A stretch of DNA of 64,000 bases from Actinacidiphila yanglinensis (GCF_900107965.1 NZ_FNVU01000031.1:33821-97820); one strand, 5' to 3'. Numbered from the stretch's first letter, positions 35,831 to 45,443 are shown. The notes: generated by a model not told the origin, from the sequence alone. Numbers and translations are program-made.

Positions 35831-37308
35831 CCTCAATACCGGTAACTTAGGGCGTTTTTATCCGCTTGACCCGTTTTGGTTTGGTGGCTTTGACGATGGT
35901 GATGGCCGGGGCGGGCGGGTGTTCTGCACCATGGTGGGCTGCGCGTTTGAGGGGCCAACCGGCAACTTTGCGTTTGATGACACGGGGGTTGGCCCGGCTG
36001 CGTCGTGGCGGCAGGAGGCGTTCGAGAAGTTCAGCGTGGGTGGATTTGACCGCGCGGGCGAGTTTGCCGGGGGGAAAACGCCGCCTGGTCGGTGACCTGG
36101 CGGCGCACGACGCGCAGTGATCGGATGAAGGAGATCCGGTCGGGATCTTGATCGGCTTGCCGTGCGGCCTGGTGCATCAGATGCCGGATGGCGTGGTGGA
36201 CGAGCAGGAACCCGTAGAGTTCCTGCTCGGCTCCGTCGGGGTGCTGTGAACGCAGCACCAAGTGGGAACCGCCGAGGTGGGTCTTGATCTCGTCGAGGGT
36301 CGACTCGAACTCCCATCGCTGTGCGTAGAGTTCGGCCAGTTCGGCGGCTGGGGCCACGTCCGGGTCGAGGATTGTGGTGAGAAGCCGGTAGACGCCCTCG
36401 TGGCCGGCGATGGCGTATTCCACCGCGCGTGCTGGGACCCCGCGACGGGTGTGGTGGATATCGCCACGGTCGAAGATCTCCGTGAGGTAGGAGCCATCCG
36501 GCAACTCTTCAACGACGGGCAGTACGAGGTCTTTTCGGACTCTCCACAGCAGGTCGGCCCCGGTCGCCGCGGCCTTGCACCACAGGTCCACGCCGTAGAA
36601 GCCGCGGTCGGCCATCAGCATCATCCCCGGCTGCAAGGACAGCAGGACCGTCCGGGCCAGGGCCTGCTCTCCGGTCCGCAGAGGGCCGATCGCAGCGTCG
36701 AAGACAGCGTGGGTACCGCACTCCACCAGGCCGACCATGCGGATCTGCGGGTAACCGACGTTCTGTTCGCCCCGCCCGGAACGCGGCGGACGACCGAACG
36801 CCTCCACGTTCGCCTTCGTGTCAGGCAGGTCGAATGTAGTGCCGTCGATCGCAGTCAGCCGCCAGCCGCGGTAGAAAGCACCCTCAGTATCCGATGCGGC
36901 AACCGGCCGACACACCCGCGCGAACAACTGCCGCAACGGCGCCACCCCCAACCGTGACCTGGCTTTCCAAATCGCCGCCGTACTTGGCACCGCCCACGCC
37001 CCACGCCATCGCCGCGCACCCTGCAAACCGGCGGTCAGCAGGCGGGCGACCTCTTCGTAGCTCTGCCCCGAGAACAGGCACATCGCCAAGACGAAGTAGA
37101 CCACCAGCCGGGCCGGCAGCAGCCGGTTCCGCTGCTGGACCCGGCCCGTCTCCGCCAACACCTCGTCCACAAGCCCTGCAGGAAACGCCTGCGTCAGCAC
37201 CCCGACCGCAACCCGGTCCGACAGACGCTCACCAGATGACTTCAGCTGACCCGCTCTTGGCACATCACCAACAACGACCAGATTGCACCTAAGTTACCGG
37301 TATTGCGG
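35831..37308. mobile_element. IS4/IS701-like insertion sequence with intact ends
   Basis: Terminal inverted repeats of 21 bp with one mismatch (core CAATACCGGTAACTTAGG at 35834-35851, complement at 37288-37305). A 4-bp direct repeat CTAG lies on each side (35827-35830 and 37309-37312). The element is 1,478 bp and holds one transposase. A 4-bp YTAR duplication is the mark of the IS701 group. Intact ends and target duplication mean a recent insertion. Confidence 0.88.
36031..37263 (-). CDS. IS4-family DDE transposase
   Basis: 410 aa. It carries D-G-T-T-F-D-L-P with the first Asp, M-A-D-R-G-F-Y-G with the second, and the Y-(2)-R-(3)-E-(6)-K signature (Y-A-Q-R-W-E-F-E, then K-T-H-L) with the Glu. 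All three acidic residues are present and the frame is open, so it is probably functional. It lies inside the 1.48-kb element. Confidence 0.9.
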   Translation of the reverse strand: MPRAGQLKSSGERLSDRVAVGVLTQAFPAGLVDEVLAETGRVQQRNRLLPARLVVYFVLAMCLFSGQSYEEVARLLTAGLQGARRWRGAWAVPSTAAIWKARSRLGVAPLRQLFARVCRPVAASDTEGAFYRGWRLTAIDGTTFDLPDTKANVEAFGRPPRSGRGEQNVGYPQIRMVGLVECGTHAVFDAAIGPLRTGEQALARTVLLSLQPGMMLMADRGFYGVDLWCKAAATGADLLWRVRKDLVLPVVEELPDGSYLTEIFDRGDIHHTRRGVPARAVEYAIAGHEGVYRLLTTILDPDVAPAAELAELYAQRWEFESTLDEIKTHLGGSHLVLRSQHPDGAEQELYGFLLVHHAIRHLMHQAARQADQDPDRISFIRSLRVVRRQVTDQAAFSPRQTRPRGQIHPR

Positions 37309-37462
37309 CTAGCGGCACGGAGCCGGCCCAGCCACCGGAGAAATGCCAGGCAGTCATCCACTACGCCGAGCACGACGCATACCTGGATGCACGTCGCTGA
37401 ACACCACCACACAGCAACGGGAACTTCTACCATCGTTGATAAAGAACTTCCCAATGAGGATG

Positions 37463-38659
37463 TCAAGCGGCAAGGGTGACTGGGGGTGCGGCTTGGTACC
37501 ACGCTCCGTCGCGGATCATGGCCCACTGAACGTTGGCTCCCCGCCGTGCCAGGGACAGCAGTGCCTGCTTGTGTCCCTTTCCCTCAGCGCGCTTGCGGTC
37601 GTAGTACGCCCGTGACGCTGGACACGAGCGCAGGCTGGCCATGGAGGAGAGGTAGAAGGCCCGCAGGAGGCCGCGGTGGTAACGGCGGGGCCGGCGCATG
37701 TTGCCGCTGACGCGGCCGGAGTCACGCGGGACCGGGGAGAGACCGGCAAACGCGGCCAGCCGGTCGGCAGTCCCGAAGACTTCCAGATCGCCTCCTGTGG
37801 CGGCGACGAACTCCGCGCCGAGCAGGGCACCCACGCCGGGCAGGCTGCGAATCACCTCGGCATGGGGGTGTTCGTGAAACCGGGCCTCGATGAAGGTGTC
37901 GAGCTCGGCGATCTCCTCTTCGAGGGCCATCACCCCCTTGGCGAGACGGGCCACCATTGAGGCGGCCAGCTTCTCGCCGGGCAGCGCGGTGTGCTGAGCC
38001 TGAGCCGCCTCCACGGCCACCTGAGCCAGGGCGGTAGCGCCCTTGACCTTGCGGTTCTTCAGCCAGGTCTCGATGCGCCTGGCGCCGCTGCGCCGGATCG
38101 CGGCCGGCGTCTGGTAGCCGGTCAGCAAGAGGAGGGGTCCCTTGTTCGTCAGGCTCAACGAACGCTCCAGCGCTGGGAAGATCTCCAGAAGCTGTCCTCG
38201 CAGCCGGTTGACCTGCCGGGTGCGGTCGTTGACCAGGTCAGTGCGGCGTCTGACCAGGATCTTGAGGTCGACGGCTATTTCGTCGCAGGGCCGCAGCACG
38301 CCGAGGTCTTTGCGCATGCGGGCCTGGTCGGCGATGACGAAGGCGTCCTTCGCGTCCGTCTTGCCCTGGCCTCGGTAGGCGGCTGACGCCTGGTGAACGG
38401 CAAGTCCGGTGAGGTAGACCATCGGCTGACCGTGGCTGATCAGCAGGCCGATGAGCAGGGCAGCCCCGCCGTGGTTGATGTCCACTGCCCGCAACGCGTC
38501 CTCGGAGACCGCGAGGACGTCGCCGATCAGCTCCAGCAGAGCGGACTCGTCGTTCAGGATCCGCCGCGACAGAAGGCGCTCGCCTTGCGCGTCGATCACC
38601 ACGCAGTGGTGATGTTCCTTGCCGATGTCCACCCCGCCCCAGATCTCGGGCACGGTCAC
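37463..38659 (-). CDS. IS110-family transposase, complete
   Basis: About 398 aa if GTG 38659 (M-T-V-P-E-I-W) is used; an upstream GTG at 38683 has no ribosome site. The DEDD domain has G-V-D-I-G-K-E-H-H-H, K-T-D-A-K-D-A and L-V-R-R-R-T-D-L. The Tnp_20 half has L-P-G-V-G-A-L-L-G-A-E-F, F-A-G-L-S-P-V and S-G. IS110 elements have no clear inverted repeats, so the ends are not defined. It differs from the truncated copy at 26490. Confidence 0.9.
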   Translation of the reverse strand: MTVPEIWGGVDIGKEHHHCVVIDAQGERLLSRRILNDESALLELIGDVLAVSEDALRAVDINHGGAALLIGLLISHGQPMVYLTGLAVHQASAAYRGQGKTDAKDAFVIADQARMRKDLGVLRPCDEIAVDLKILVRRRTDLVNDRTRQVNRLRGQLLEIFPALERSLSLTNKGPLLLLTGYQTPAAIRRSGARRIETWLKNRKVKGATALAQVAVEAAQAQHTALPGEKLAASMVARLAKGVMALEEEIAELDTFIEARFHEHPHAEVIRSLPGVGALLGAEFVAATGGDLEVFGTADRLAAFAGLSPVPRDSGRVSGNMRRPRRYHRGLLRAFYLSSMASLRSCPASRAYYDRKRAEGKGHKQALLSLARRGANVQWAMIRDGAWYQAAPPVTLAA

Positions 38660-38892
38660 CTCCGCCAGCTCGTCGTCACACACAGAAGCCCAGCAGACGA
38701 CCTCGCCGACGTTGTCCTACACAGCGATCGAGTCGCGTATCCCAATTAGCGGTCGAGTCGTCGCGGGGCTCCGGGTGGCCAAGTTCTTTGAGCCATCAAG
38801 CGGCGACAAGCTCACAGCCATACCCGGAACCCCCGAGTCCGACGATCTTACGAATGACCGTCTCAGACCCACGCTTGGAAGGTAGGACAAGA

Positions 38893-39489
38893 TCAGTGGG
38901 CTGCGCTCTGCGGGGCGTCTGGCCACACTTGCTGCAGGGCCCGCTCCGCCCAGTCATCGGGTAGGTCGGAGGTGGCGACATACCGTGCGTAGAGCGAACC
39001 GATCAGCATGGTGGCGAGGAGGTCGGGATCTGCCGAGTCCGGCGGTTCTCCGGAGCTGAGGCCCTCGGCCAGGACCTGGCGCAGCGCTGCCCGGCGTGGC
39101 TCGACCAGGCGGTGGCGGAAGGCGGCGAGCAGTTCCGGGTGGCGGTGCTCTTCGGCCAGCAGCGTGCCGACCACCGCCATGGAGTTGCCGCGCAGCAGGT
39201 TGGCGCGGAAGTTGCGCAGGAGCGCGAGGGCGCGGCTTCGGGGCGGGCCCGACTCGGCGGGCATGGTCTCGATCCGCAGCGAGTCGATGACAGCGACGGC
39301 CACACCGGCCTTGCCGTGGAACCTGCGGCGCACGGCAGGGACCGTCGTGCCGGCGGCGGCTGCCACCGACTCCAGGGACATCCCGGCGTAGCCGGCCTCG
39401 CGCAACAGCTGCTCGGCTGCTGCCAGGATCGCCCGGTCCAACTCCGGGTCTCGCGGCCGCCCCGCAGGCCGCGCTGTGACAGGGCTCAC
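38893..39489 (-). CDS. TetR-family repressor
   Basis: 198 aa from GTG 39489 behind AGAGG. The N-terminal helix-turn-helix reads I-L-A-A-A-E-Q-L-L-R-E-A-G-Y-A-G-M-S-L-E, then T-T-V-P-A-V-R-R-R-F. The C-terminal domain resembles TetR_C_16 types. It is divergent from the ABM-like gene with a 31-bp palindrome between them, so it probably represses both. Confidence 0.9.
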   Translation of the reverse strand: MSPVTARPAGRPRDPELDRAILAAAEQLLREAGYAGMSLESVAAAAGTTVPAVRRRFHGKAGVAVAVIDSLRIETMPAESGPPRSRALALLRNFRANLLRGNSMAVVGTLLAEEHRHPELLAAFRHRLVEPRRAALRQVLAEGLSSGEPPDSADPDLLATMLIGSLYARYVATSDLPDDWAERALQQVWPDAPQSAAH

Positions 39490-39509
39490 TAGACATCCTC
39501 TCGGCGAAC

Positions 39510-39540
39510 ATTATATTCTGATACCGTATCAGAACATAAT
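39510..39540. promoter_or_regulatory. 31-bp near-perfect palindrome, TetR operator
   Basis: Two 15-nt arms around a central C at 39525, one mismatch; the core TTCTGATACCGTATCAGAA is perfect. It fills the AT-rich gap between the TetR start (39489) and the ABM gene (39559). Confidence 0.85.
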
Positions 39541-39558
39541 TCCACCAGGGGGCTTACT

Positions 39559-39888
39559 GTGACCACCGACCCGATCCCTGCGGCCGCGGTCGTCCGCGTC
39601 TCACGCGGCAACTTTGATCCCGCCCGGTTCCCGGAAGTCCAGGAGGCGACCGCAGCGATCAGCAGCTTCCTGATTCCGGTCGTCAAGAAACTACCCGGCT
39701 TGATCAGCTACTACTGGGCCACCTCACCCGAAGGTTCCATGGTCAACGTCAGCGTCTGGGAGTCCGAGGAGCACGCAGAGCAGATGAGCCGGCTCAAGGA
39801 GATGATCGTGGATGCCCGGGCGATAACCGACAAGGTCGGCGTCGTCTTCATCCCCATCGTCAACTACCCGATCGACTGGACCATCTGA
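39559..39888 (+). CDS. ABM-like small monooxygenase/dimeric barrel protein
   Basis: 109 aa from GTG 39559 (AGGGGG before). Pattern of the antibiotic-biosynthesis-monooxygenase ferredoxin-like fold: L-P-G-L-I-S-Y-Y-W-A, V-N-V-S-V-W-E-S-E-E-H-A-E-Q-M. Such proteins oxidise small phenolics or serve as stress-related dimers. Controlled most likely by the divergent TetR. Confidence 0.8.
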   Translation: MTTDPIPAAAVVRVSRGNFDPARFPEVQEATAAISSFLIPVVKKLPGLISYYWATSPEGSMVNVSVWESEEHAEQMSRLKEMIVDARAITDKVGVVFIPIVNYPIDWTI

Positions 39889-39973
39889 CCGCCCGCTCGG
39901 GGCATCCCCGGGCAACTGTCGCGCCGGGCGCCGGCCGGTCGGCAATGTCTGCCTACGGCGCCCGGCAAGTCCG

Positions 39974-40009
39974 CGGCGTGCGTCCTGCCCGAGGGCAGGA
40001 CGCACGCCG
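39974..40009 (+). terminator. Strong hairpin after the ABM gene
   Basis: Perfect inverted repeat with arms 39974-39990 and 39993-40009 around a GA centre (effective loop about six bases). It lies 86 nt after the ABM stop and has no T run. Confidence 0.7.
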
Positions 40010-40411
40010 GTCGCGACCTGAGGGTCGTGGCGCGTCAGCCGCTGCTTCCTCGCTTGGAGCGCACCCGCACACTGGTACGGCGGATGTGCTCAGCCCACCG
40101 GCCGCCGCTCAGAAGGCGTGGGTTGCCGACCGAAGGCCCTTGTTTACCGGCCCCGAACACGTGTTGATGCGCGCGCACGATTGTGTCTCCCTACTGTCAA
40201 CACGCCCGTGGTAGACCAACAGCGGGCCGGCCGCGCGTACGGACGTCACCGACCTCACCGTGCGGTGGGTTCCGAAGCTCCGATGGGCGCCGCCACCCGG
40301 GCGTTCGTCCACGCGGTCCTGCGGGGACCACGGCCGGACGGTACCGCTGTGCCGGCTGTGTGAGCGGATTCGGGCAGGCGGACGCGGGTCATCGGGGATC
40401 GTGCGGAGGAC
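40010..40411. other. Intergenic, no supported gene
   Basis: About 400 nt between the terminator and the LysR stop. No ORF with a ribosome site or recognisable protein; possibly old mobile-element debris. Confidence 0.4.
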
Positions 40412-41413
40412 TCACGCCTCGGCGTGGAGCGGCCGTACACCCGCGGGCAGCGGTGCGTGCTCCTGGGCGTGCAGGAAAGCGCAGACGGCCGCGTTGCTGG
40501 AACGTCGCCGGGTCCAGAACAGGGCGACGTCGCGGTGCGCGGTGGGCGACTTGATCCGGCGGACCGCGAGCCCGTCGATCGGGGTGGTCTGCACGGCCAG
40601 CTGGTTGATGACGCCGATCCCGAACGCGGAGCGGACCAGGGCGATCAGAGTGGCGGGGTGGTCGGTGAGGTAGGCGATGTCCGCCTTCGATTCGCACTCC
40701 CCGAGCATGTGCCGCAGGTCGAAGCCGCCGCCCTCCTCCTCCGAGCCGGCCGGGTTGCCGATCAGCGGCCGGGACAGGATGTCATCGATGCCGATCATCG
40801 GTTCGGTCGCGAGCGGATCGCTGTCGCGCATGACCGCGACGATGTCCTCCCGCCAGATCGTCCGGTGGCACAGCGTGGGTTCGCGCATCTTCGGCAGCGT
40901 GGGCCGGAACGCGATGTCCACGACACCGGTGGCGACAGCTTCCTCCAAGGTGGCCGCCGTTCCCTCCCAGAGTTCGACGGTGAGCCCGGGGTAGTCGGAC
41001 TTCAGTACCTGCAGGAGCGCCGGCAGGTAGGTGGAGCTGACCGACGGGTAACTGGCGACGGTAAGGTGCGCGACGAACTGGTCCTGCGTGCTGCGGGCGG
41101 CGTCCACAGCACGCTGCAACTCCTGCAGCGCCGCCTGGGCGTGCCCGTAGAAGAGCTCGCCGGCCGGGGTGGTGCGGATCGGGCGGGCCTTGCGGTCGAA
41201 GAGTGATACACCGAGAGCGTGTTCCAGCGCCGCTATGTGCGCGCTCACCCGTGACTGCGACAGGTGCAGGGTGTGCGTCGCGGTACCGAATCCCCCCCGG
41301 TCGGCGACCGCGAGGAAGCTGCGCAGCCACGCGGTCTGAAGCGACATCGCATCCCGCGTCACCGTGGTTTCCTGTTCTGACGGGAGGTCATCGTCGCCGG
41401 TGAAGAGGGTCAC
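40412..41413 (-). CDS. LysR-family regulator of the sugar-acid cluster
   Basis: 333 aa from GTG 41413 (AAAGGAG), giving a 22-residue extension before the usual start of the helix-turn-helix. The DNA-binding domain is standard: W-L-R-S-F-L-A-V-A-D-R-G-G-F, then L-S-Q-S-R-V-S-A-H-I-A-A-L-E. The effector domain follows (~120-310). It is transcribed in the same direction as the catabolic genes upstream of it and probably activates them in response to a pathway intermediate (inference). Confidence 0.88.
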   Translation of the reverse strand: MTLFTGDDDLPSEQETTVTRDAMSLQTAWLRSFLAVADRGGFGTATHTLHLSQSRVSAHIAALEHALGVSLFDRKARPIRTTPAGELFYGHAQAALQELQRAVDAARSTQDQFVAHLTVASYPSVSSTYLPALLQVLKSDYPGLTVELWEGTAATLEEAVATGVVDIAFRPTLPKMREPTLCHRTIWREDIVAVMRDSDPLATEPMIGIDDILSRPLIGNPAGSEEEGGGFDLRHMLGECESKADIAYLTDHPATLIALVRSAFGIGVINQLAVQTTPIDGLAVRRIKSPTAHRDVALFWTRRRSSNAAVCAFLHAQEHAPLPAGVRPLHAEA

Positions 41414-41501
41414 TGGAGCTCCTTTCGTGTGCGGCTGAAAATACCCCCGCCAGCGCCGATGCCTCTAGGGACGTGCCCGTGGATGGCCCACGGTGGAGCC
41501 G

Positions 41502-42266
41502 TCAGGCCGCGGTGAGGCCGCCGTCGATGATCAGTGCCGTCCCGTTGATGAAGCGGCCTTCGGGTCCCGCAACGAACGCGATGGTGGCCGCGACCTCCTC
41601 CGGGGAGCCGAGCCGCCCGTCCAACTGCCGGGCGGCCATCGCCTGCCGGGCCACGGCCGGGTCGGGTGCGTCCGCCACCATCTTGTCGACCCACTCCGTC
41701 GCCACCGTGCCCGGGCAGATCGCCACGCACCGGATGCCGTCTTTGGCGTGGTCGACCGCGATGGCCCGGGTGAGGCCGACCAGGCCCGCCTTGGAGGCGC
41801 AGTACGCGGCCCGCCGCGGCAGGCCCACCTGACCGGCGACCGAGGCCACGTTGATGATTACGCCGCCGCCGTTGTCGAGCATGAGCGGGAGCATCGCGCG
41901 GGCGGTCAGGAACGACCCGGTGAGATTGACCGACAGCACGCGGTCCCAGTCCTCGTCGCTGGTCTCCAGCACCGTGGCGACCAGGCCGGTGCCCGCCACG
42001 TTGACCAGCAGTGCGGGCGCCCCGCGGGTGACGGCGACTTCACGGGTGACCGAGCCGATCTCGTCCGGGTTGCGCAGGTCAGCGGGGAACGCCCGCGCCA
42101 CGCCGCCCGCGTCCTCGATCTGCGCGCAGGTCCGGGTAAGGCCGTCCCGGTCTACGTCCATCAGTGCCAGGTCGTATCCAGCGTCCGCTAGTCGGAGCGC
42201 GGTAACCCGGCCGATGCCCGAGGCCGCGCCGGTGACCACTGCGACCCGCAGCTGGGGGGCGCTCAC
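41502..42266 (-). CDS. SDR-family dehydrogenase
   Basis: 254 aa from GTG 42266 (GTGA overlap with the upstream gene). T-G-A-A-S-G-I-G, N-V-A-G-T-G, catalytic Y-C-A-S-K, and I-I-D-G-G at the C-terminus. Classical SDR. With the lactonase, the second SDR and the UxaA-type dehydratases it fits a non-phosphorylative sugar-acid pathway, either as the sugar or the keto-acid dehydrogenase. Confidence 0.9.
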   Translation of the reverse strand: MSAPQLRVAVVTGAASGIGRVTALRLADAGYDLALMDVDRDGLTRTCAQIEDAGGVARAFPADLRNPDEIGSVTREVAVTRGAPALLVNVAGTGLVATVLETSDEDWDRVLSVNLTGSFLTARAMLPLMLDNGGGVIINVASVAGQVGLPRRAAYCASKAGLVGLTRAIAVDHAKDGIRCVAICPGTVATEWVDKMVADAPDPAVARQAMAARQLDGRLGSPEEVAATIAFVAGPEGRFINGTALIIDGGLTAA

Positions 42267-43021
42267 GTGTACGCCAATCCAGGCAGCGCGCCGTCCATGG
42301 CGTAGCCGCCGTCGACGTCGAGGCACGCGCCCGTGGTGAAGCAGGCCTCGCCGGACGCCAGGAAGCAGATGGCCGCCGCGATCCACTCGGGCGGTGCGAT
42401 GCCTAGGGGCACCCTGGAGTTGAGTGCCCGCTCCACGTCGGGCGTGTAGATCGGGGCACTCATGCCGGTGCGCACCGGCCCGGGCCGCACGCAGTTGACG
42501 GTGACGCCGTGCGGCGCGAGCTCGGAGGCCATCGTGCGCGTCATCGCTTCGACGCCTCCCTTGGTCGCGGTGTACGGCGCGGCGCTCGGTTCGGAGACCA
42601 CCGCGTGCACCGACGAGACGTTGACGATGCGGCCGCGCACGTTCCCCTCGACCATCCGCCGGGCGACGGCCTGGGCGAGGAAGAACGTACCGGTCAGATT
42701 AACCGCCACGACGCGGTCCCAGTCGGAGCGGCGTACGTCGAGGAACGGTGCGATGTGCAGGACACCGGCCACGTTGGCGAGCACGTCGACCCGTTCATAG
42801 CCCTCCCGCAAGGTGGCGGTCAGCGCGTCGGCGGCGTCCACGTCGGCGATGTCCAGGTCGAGGGTGCGCAACCGGTCGGTGTCGGGGTCGGGCCACGGCT
42901 CGTCATGGCGCAGGTCCACGGCGAGCACACGGGCTCCTTCGGCCAGCAGCCGGACGGCGGTTGCCCGGCCTATGCCGGAGTTGGCGCCGGTGACGACTGC
43001 GACTTTGTCGGTGAATCTCAT
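42263..43021 (-). CDS. SDR-family dehydrogenase, second of pair
   Basis: 252 aa from ATG 43021 (ATGA overlap). T-G-A-N-S-G-I-G, N-V-A-G-V-L, catalytic Y-T-A-T-K and D-V-D-G-G-Y near the end. It is coupled to the SMP-30 gene, an arrangement seen when an SDR oxidises an aldose to its lactone and the lactonase opens it. Confidence 0.9.
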   Translation of the reverse strand: MRFTDKVAVVTGANSGIGRATAVRLLAEGARVLAVDLRHDEPWPDPDTDRLRTLDLDIADVDAADALTATLREGYERVDVLANVAGVLHIAPFLDVRRSDWDRVVAVNLTGTFFLAQAVARRMVEGNVRGRIVNVSSVHAVVSEPSAAPYTATKGGVEAMTRTMASELAPHGVTVNCVRPGPVRTGMSAPIYTPDVERALNSRVPLGIAPPEWIAAAICFLASGEACFTTGACLDVDGGYAMDGALPGLAYT

Positions 43022-43917
43022 TGATCGCCTGCTTCTTCGATCGTGATGGCGGTGGTGAAGACGTGTCCGGGCAGCCCGGGTTCGGCAGCCTCGCGTTGCA
43101 GCACGGCACCGGACAGCGGCCACTGCCGGAGCTGGTCACCGGTGAGGCCGTGCGACGCGGAGGTGATGTACATCGTCCGCAGGCCGGGGCCGCCGAAGGC
43201 CACGCTGGTGGGCCGCAGCACCGGCACCGCAACCTGCTCGCGGACAGATCCGTCGGGGGTGAAGCGGGTGAGGTGGGCGCCGTCCCAGAACGCGCACCAC
43301 ACGTCACCGGCCGCGTCGACCCGCAACCCGTCGGGGACGCCGTCCAGTCCGGTCGTGTCCGCGAAGACCTCGCGCTCGCCGAGCGAGCCGTCAGCGGGGT
43401 CGAAGCGGTAGGTGTGGATGCGGTTCTGCCGGGAGTCGACGAAATACATGCGCCGGCCGTCGGGCGACCAGTCGAGGCCGTTGGAGCAGTAGAAGCCCTG
43501 ATCGGCCGTGCGGTAGGTGCCGTCGCCGTCGAGCCGGTAGAGCCGGCCGTCCGGGCGGGACTCGCTGTCCTCCAGCGACCCGGTCCAGAAGCCGCCGGCC
43601 GGGTCCACGGCGCCGTCGTTGAAGCGGCACGACGCTCGGTCCGCCTCCGGGTCCGCCAGCAATCGCCGCCGTCCGGTGCGCACGTCGACGAGGTGCCAGC
43701 CGTCGCGCAGGCCCGCCACCAGGACGCCTGGGTCCTCGGTGAGCCCGAGGCAACCGACCTGCACGCCCAGCCGCACGACGTGCGGGGCGTCGCCGCCCTC
43801 CGCCTGGGTGAAGATCTCCCCGGCCACGATGTCCACCCAGTGCAGCGTACGAGTCCGGCCGTCCCACAGCGGCCCCTCCCCCAACCGGTGTCGACCGGGT
43901 GAGAAAATATCTGTCAC
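43018..43917 (-). CDS. SMP-30/gluconolactonase family lactonase
   Basis: 299 aa from GTG 43917 (GTGA). The family's metal-site residues are visible: Glu in L-G-E-G-P-L-W, Asn in F-N-D-G-A-V-D, Asn in C-S-N-G-L-D-W-S, and Asp in P-D-G-L-R-V-D. Expected to hydrolyse an aldonolactone in the cytoplasm. Confidence 0.9.
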   Translation of the reverse strand: MTDIFSPGRHRLGEGPLWDGRTRTLHWVDIVAGEIFTQAEGGDAPHVVRLGVQVGCLGLTEDPGVLVAGLRDGWHLVDVRTGRRRLLADPEADRASCRFNDGAVDPAGGFWTGSLEDSESRPDGRLYRLDGDGTYRTADQGFYCSNGLDWSPDGRRMYFVDSRQNRIHTYRFDPADGSLGEREVFADTTGLDGVPDGLRVDAAGDVWCAFWDGAHLTRFTPDGSVREQVAVPVLRPTSVAFGGPGLRTMYITSASHGLTGDQLRQWPLSGAVLQREAAEPGLPGHVFTTAITIEEAGDQ

Positions 43918-45443
43918 AGTACGGCTCCGATCCGCCAGGGCGCGATCTCCTCCGCGCCGAAACCGAGTTCCTCGGACTTGCTCGACCGTCCCGACGCGGT
44001 GTCCACCAGCAGCTCGAAAAGGCGGGTGCCGTGGCGGACCTGCTCCGTGTGCGACATGGCGGCGCCGGCGTCGAAGTCGACGTCGCCCGTCATGTGCCGG
44101 AACAGCCGGGTAGTGGTGCTGATCTTCACGCAGGGCACCGGGCGGGACCCGAACAGCGAGCCCCGACCGGTGGTGAACGCCAGCATGTTGGCACCGCCGG
44201 CGACCATGCCGGTCGCCGACACCGGGTCGTATCCGGGGGTGTCCATGAAGGTGAGGCCGGGTGCCGTGACCGGCTCGGCGTACTCCACCACCGCGTTGAG
44301 CGGGCTGGTGCCGGCCTTCAGCACCGCGCCGAGCGACTTCTCCCAGATGGTGGTGATGCCGCCGACGCGGTTGCCGGCGGACGGGTTGTCGTCCAGCGCG
44401 GCGCCGTTGCGGCGGGTGTACTCCTGCCACCAGCACAGCAGTTCGTCTATCCGCTCGGCCAGCTCCGGCGCGGCCGCGCGGCCTTTCAGCAGGTGTTCGG
44501 CGCCGTGGATCTCGGGTGTCTCGCCGAGCACGACCCGGCCGCCGGCGACCACCAGCAGGTCGGCGGCGACACCCAGGGTTGGGTTGGCGGTCAGGCCCGA
44601 GTAGGCGTCGCTGCCGCCGCACTGCAGGCCGAGCACCAGCTCGGAGACCGGGATCGGCTCCCGGCGCTGCTGTGCCGACCGGTCCGCCAGGCGGGCGATC
44701 CGGCGCAGCCCCTCGGCCAACGCGGCGGCAGTGCCGCCGAGGTCCTGGATCGTCAGCTCCTCGACGGCGGTGGCGCCGAGCATGCTCTCCACCGGGCATG
44801 CCTCTCCGCCCATCCTGACCACCAGGACGCCAGCGATGTTGGCGTGGGCGGCGTAGCCGTGCAGCGTCCGGCGCAGGATGTCTTGCCCTGGGCCGCCGTC
44901 CGGCGTGCCGCGGCCCAGGTCGTGGGTGAGCGCCACGACTCCGTCGAGGCCGGCGCGGCCCGCGTGCGCGGTGCCCGCCGCCTCGGCGATCAGCCGGGCC
45001 ACCGTCGCCGACGACCCGGTGGCCGGGAGGACGGCGACGTAGTTGCGGGTGGCGGCCCGCCCGTCCTCGCGCCGGAAGCCGAGGAAGTGCTCGCGGGTGG
45101 GAGCCGCGGGCGGCTGCCACCGGGCCGTCCCCGTACCGCGCGTGAAAGAGGCGGCCGGCTCCTGGCCCACACCCATGTTGTGCAGGTGCACATGATCCCC
45201 AGGCGCGATGTCCGCCGTCGCGTATCCGATCGTCTCGGCGTACTTGCGCACCAGGGCGCCACGCGGGATCGCCCTCAGCGCGATCTTGTGGCCGGCCGGG
45301 ACGTCGCCGCGCGCCGGCACGGCGCAGCCCTCGACGGCGACTTTCGTGCCCGCGGCGATGTCCGCCAGGACCAGTCCCACGTTGTCGGGACCAGGACGGG
45401 CGACCAGCGGAGTGACCAACTGCTGGCGTGAATCGTCAATCAC
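43914..45443 (-). CDS. UxaA-type altronate/galactarate dehydratase, cysteine-poor copy
   Basis: 509 aa; N-terminal SAF-like domain (1-100) and the large dehydratase domain. It keeps Q-C-G-G-S-D-A at 274-280 and D-T-P-G-Y-D-P-V-S-A-T-G. However, three motifs that carry cysteine in the family are changed: N-C-S to G-S-S (143-145), G-C-G to G-R-G (177-179) and G-C-E to G-G-E (212-214). It may be inactive alone or act with the second UxaA-type protein (50873..52396), which keeps these three but alters the fourth. Confidence 0.85.
   Translation of the reverse strand: MIDDSRQQLVTPLVARPGPDNVGLVLADIAAGTKVAVEGCAVPARGDVPAGHKIALRAIPRGALVRKYAETIGYATADIAPGDHVHLHNMGVGQEPAASFTRGTGTARWQPPAAPTREHFLGFRREDGRAATRNYVAVLPATGSSATVARLIAEAAGTAHAGRAGLDGVVALTHDLGRGTPDGGPGQDILRRTLHGYAAHANIAGVLVVRMGGEACPVESMLGATAVEELTIQDLGGTAAALAEGLRRIARLADRSAQQRREPIPVSELVLGLQCGGSDAYSGLTANPTLGVAADLLVVAGGRVVLGETPEIHGAEHLLKGRAAAPELAERIDELLCWWQEYTRRNGAALDDNPSAGNRVGGITTIWEKSLGAVLKAGTSPLNAVVEYAEPVTAPGLTFMDTPGYDPVSATGMVAGGANMLAFTTGRGSLFGSRPVPCVKISTTTRLFRHMTGDVDFDAGAAMSHTEQVRHGTRLFELLVDTASGRSSKSEELGFGAEEIAPWRIGAVL

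Noticed and set aside
43899..45431. 510-codon plus-strand frame
   Set aside because: Antisense to the UxaA-type gene.
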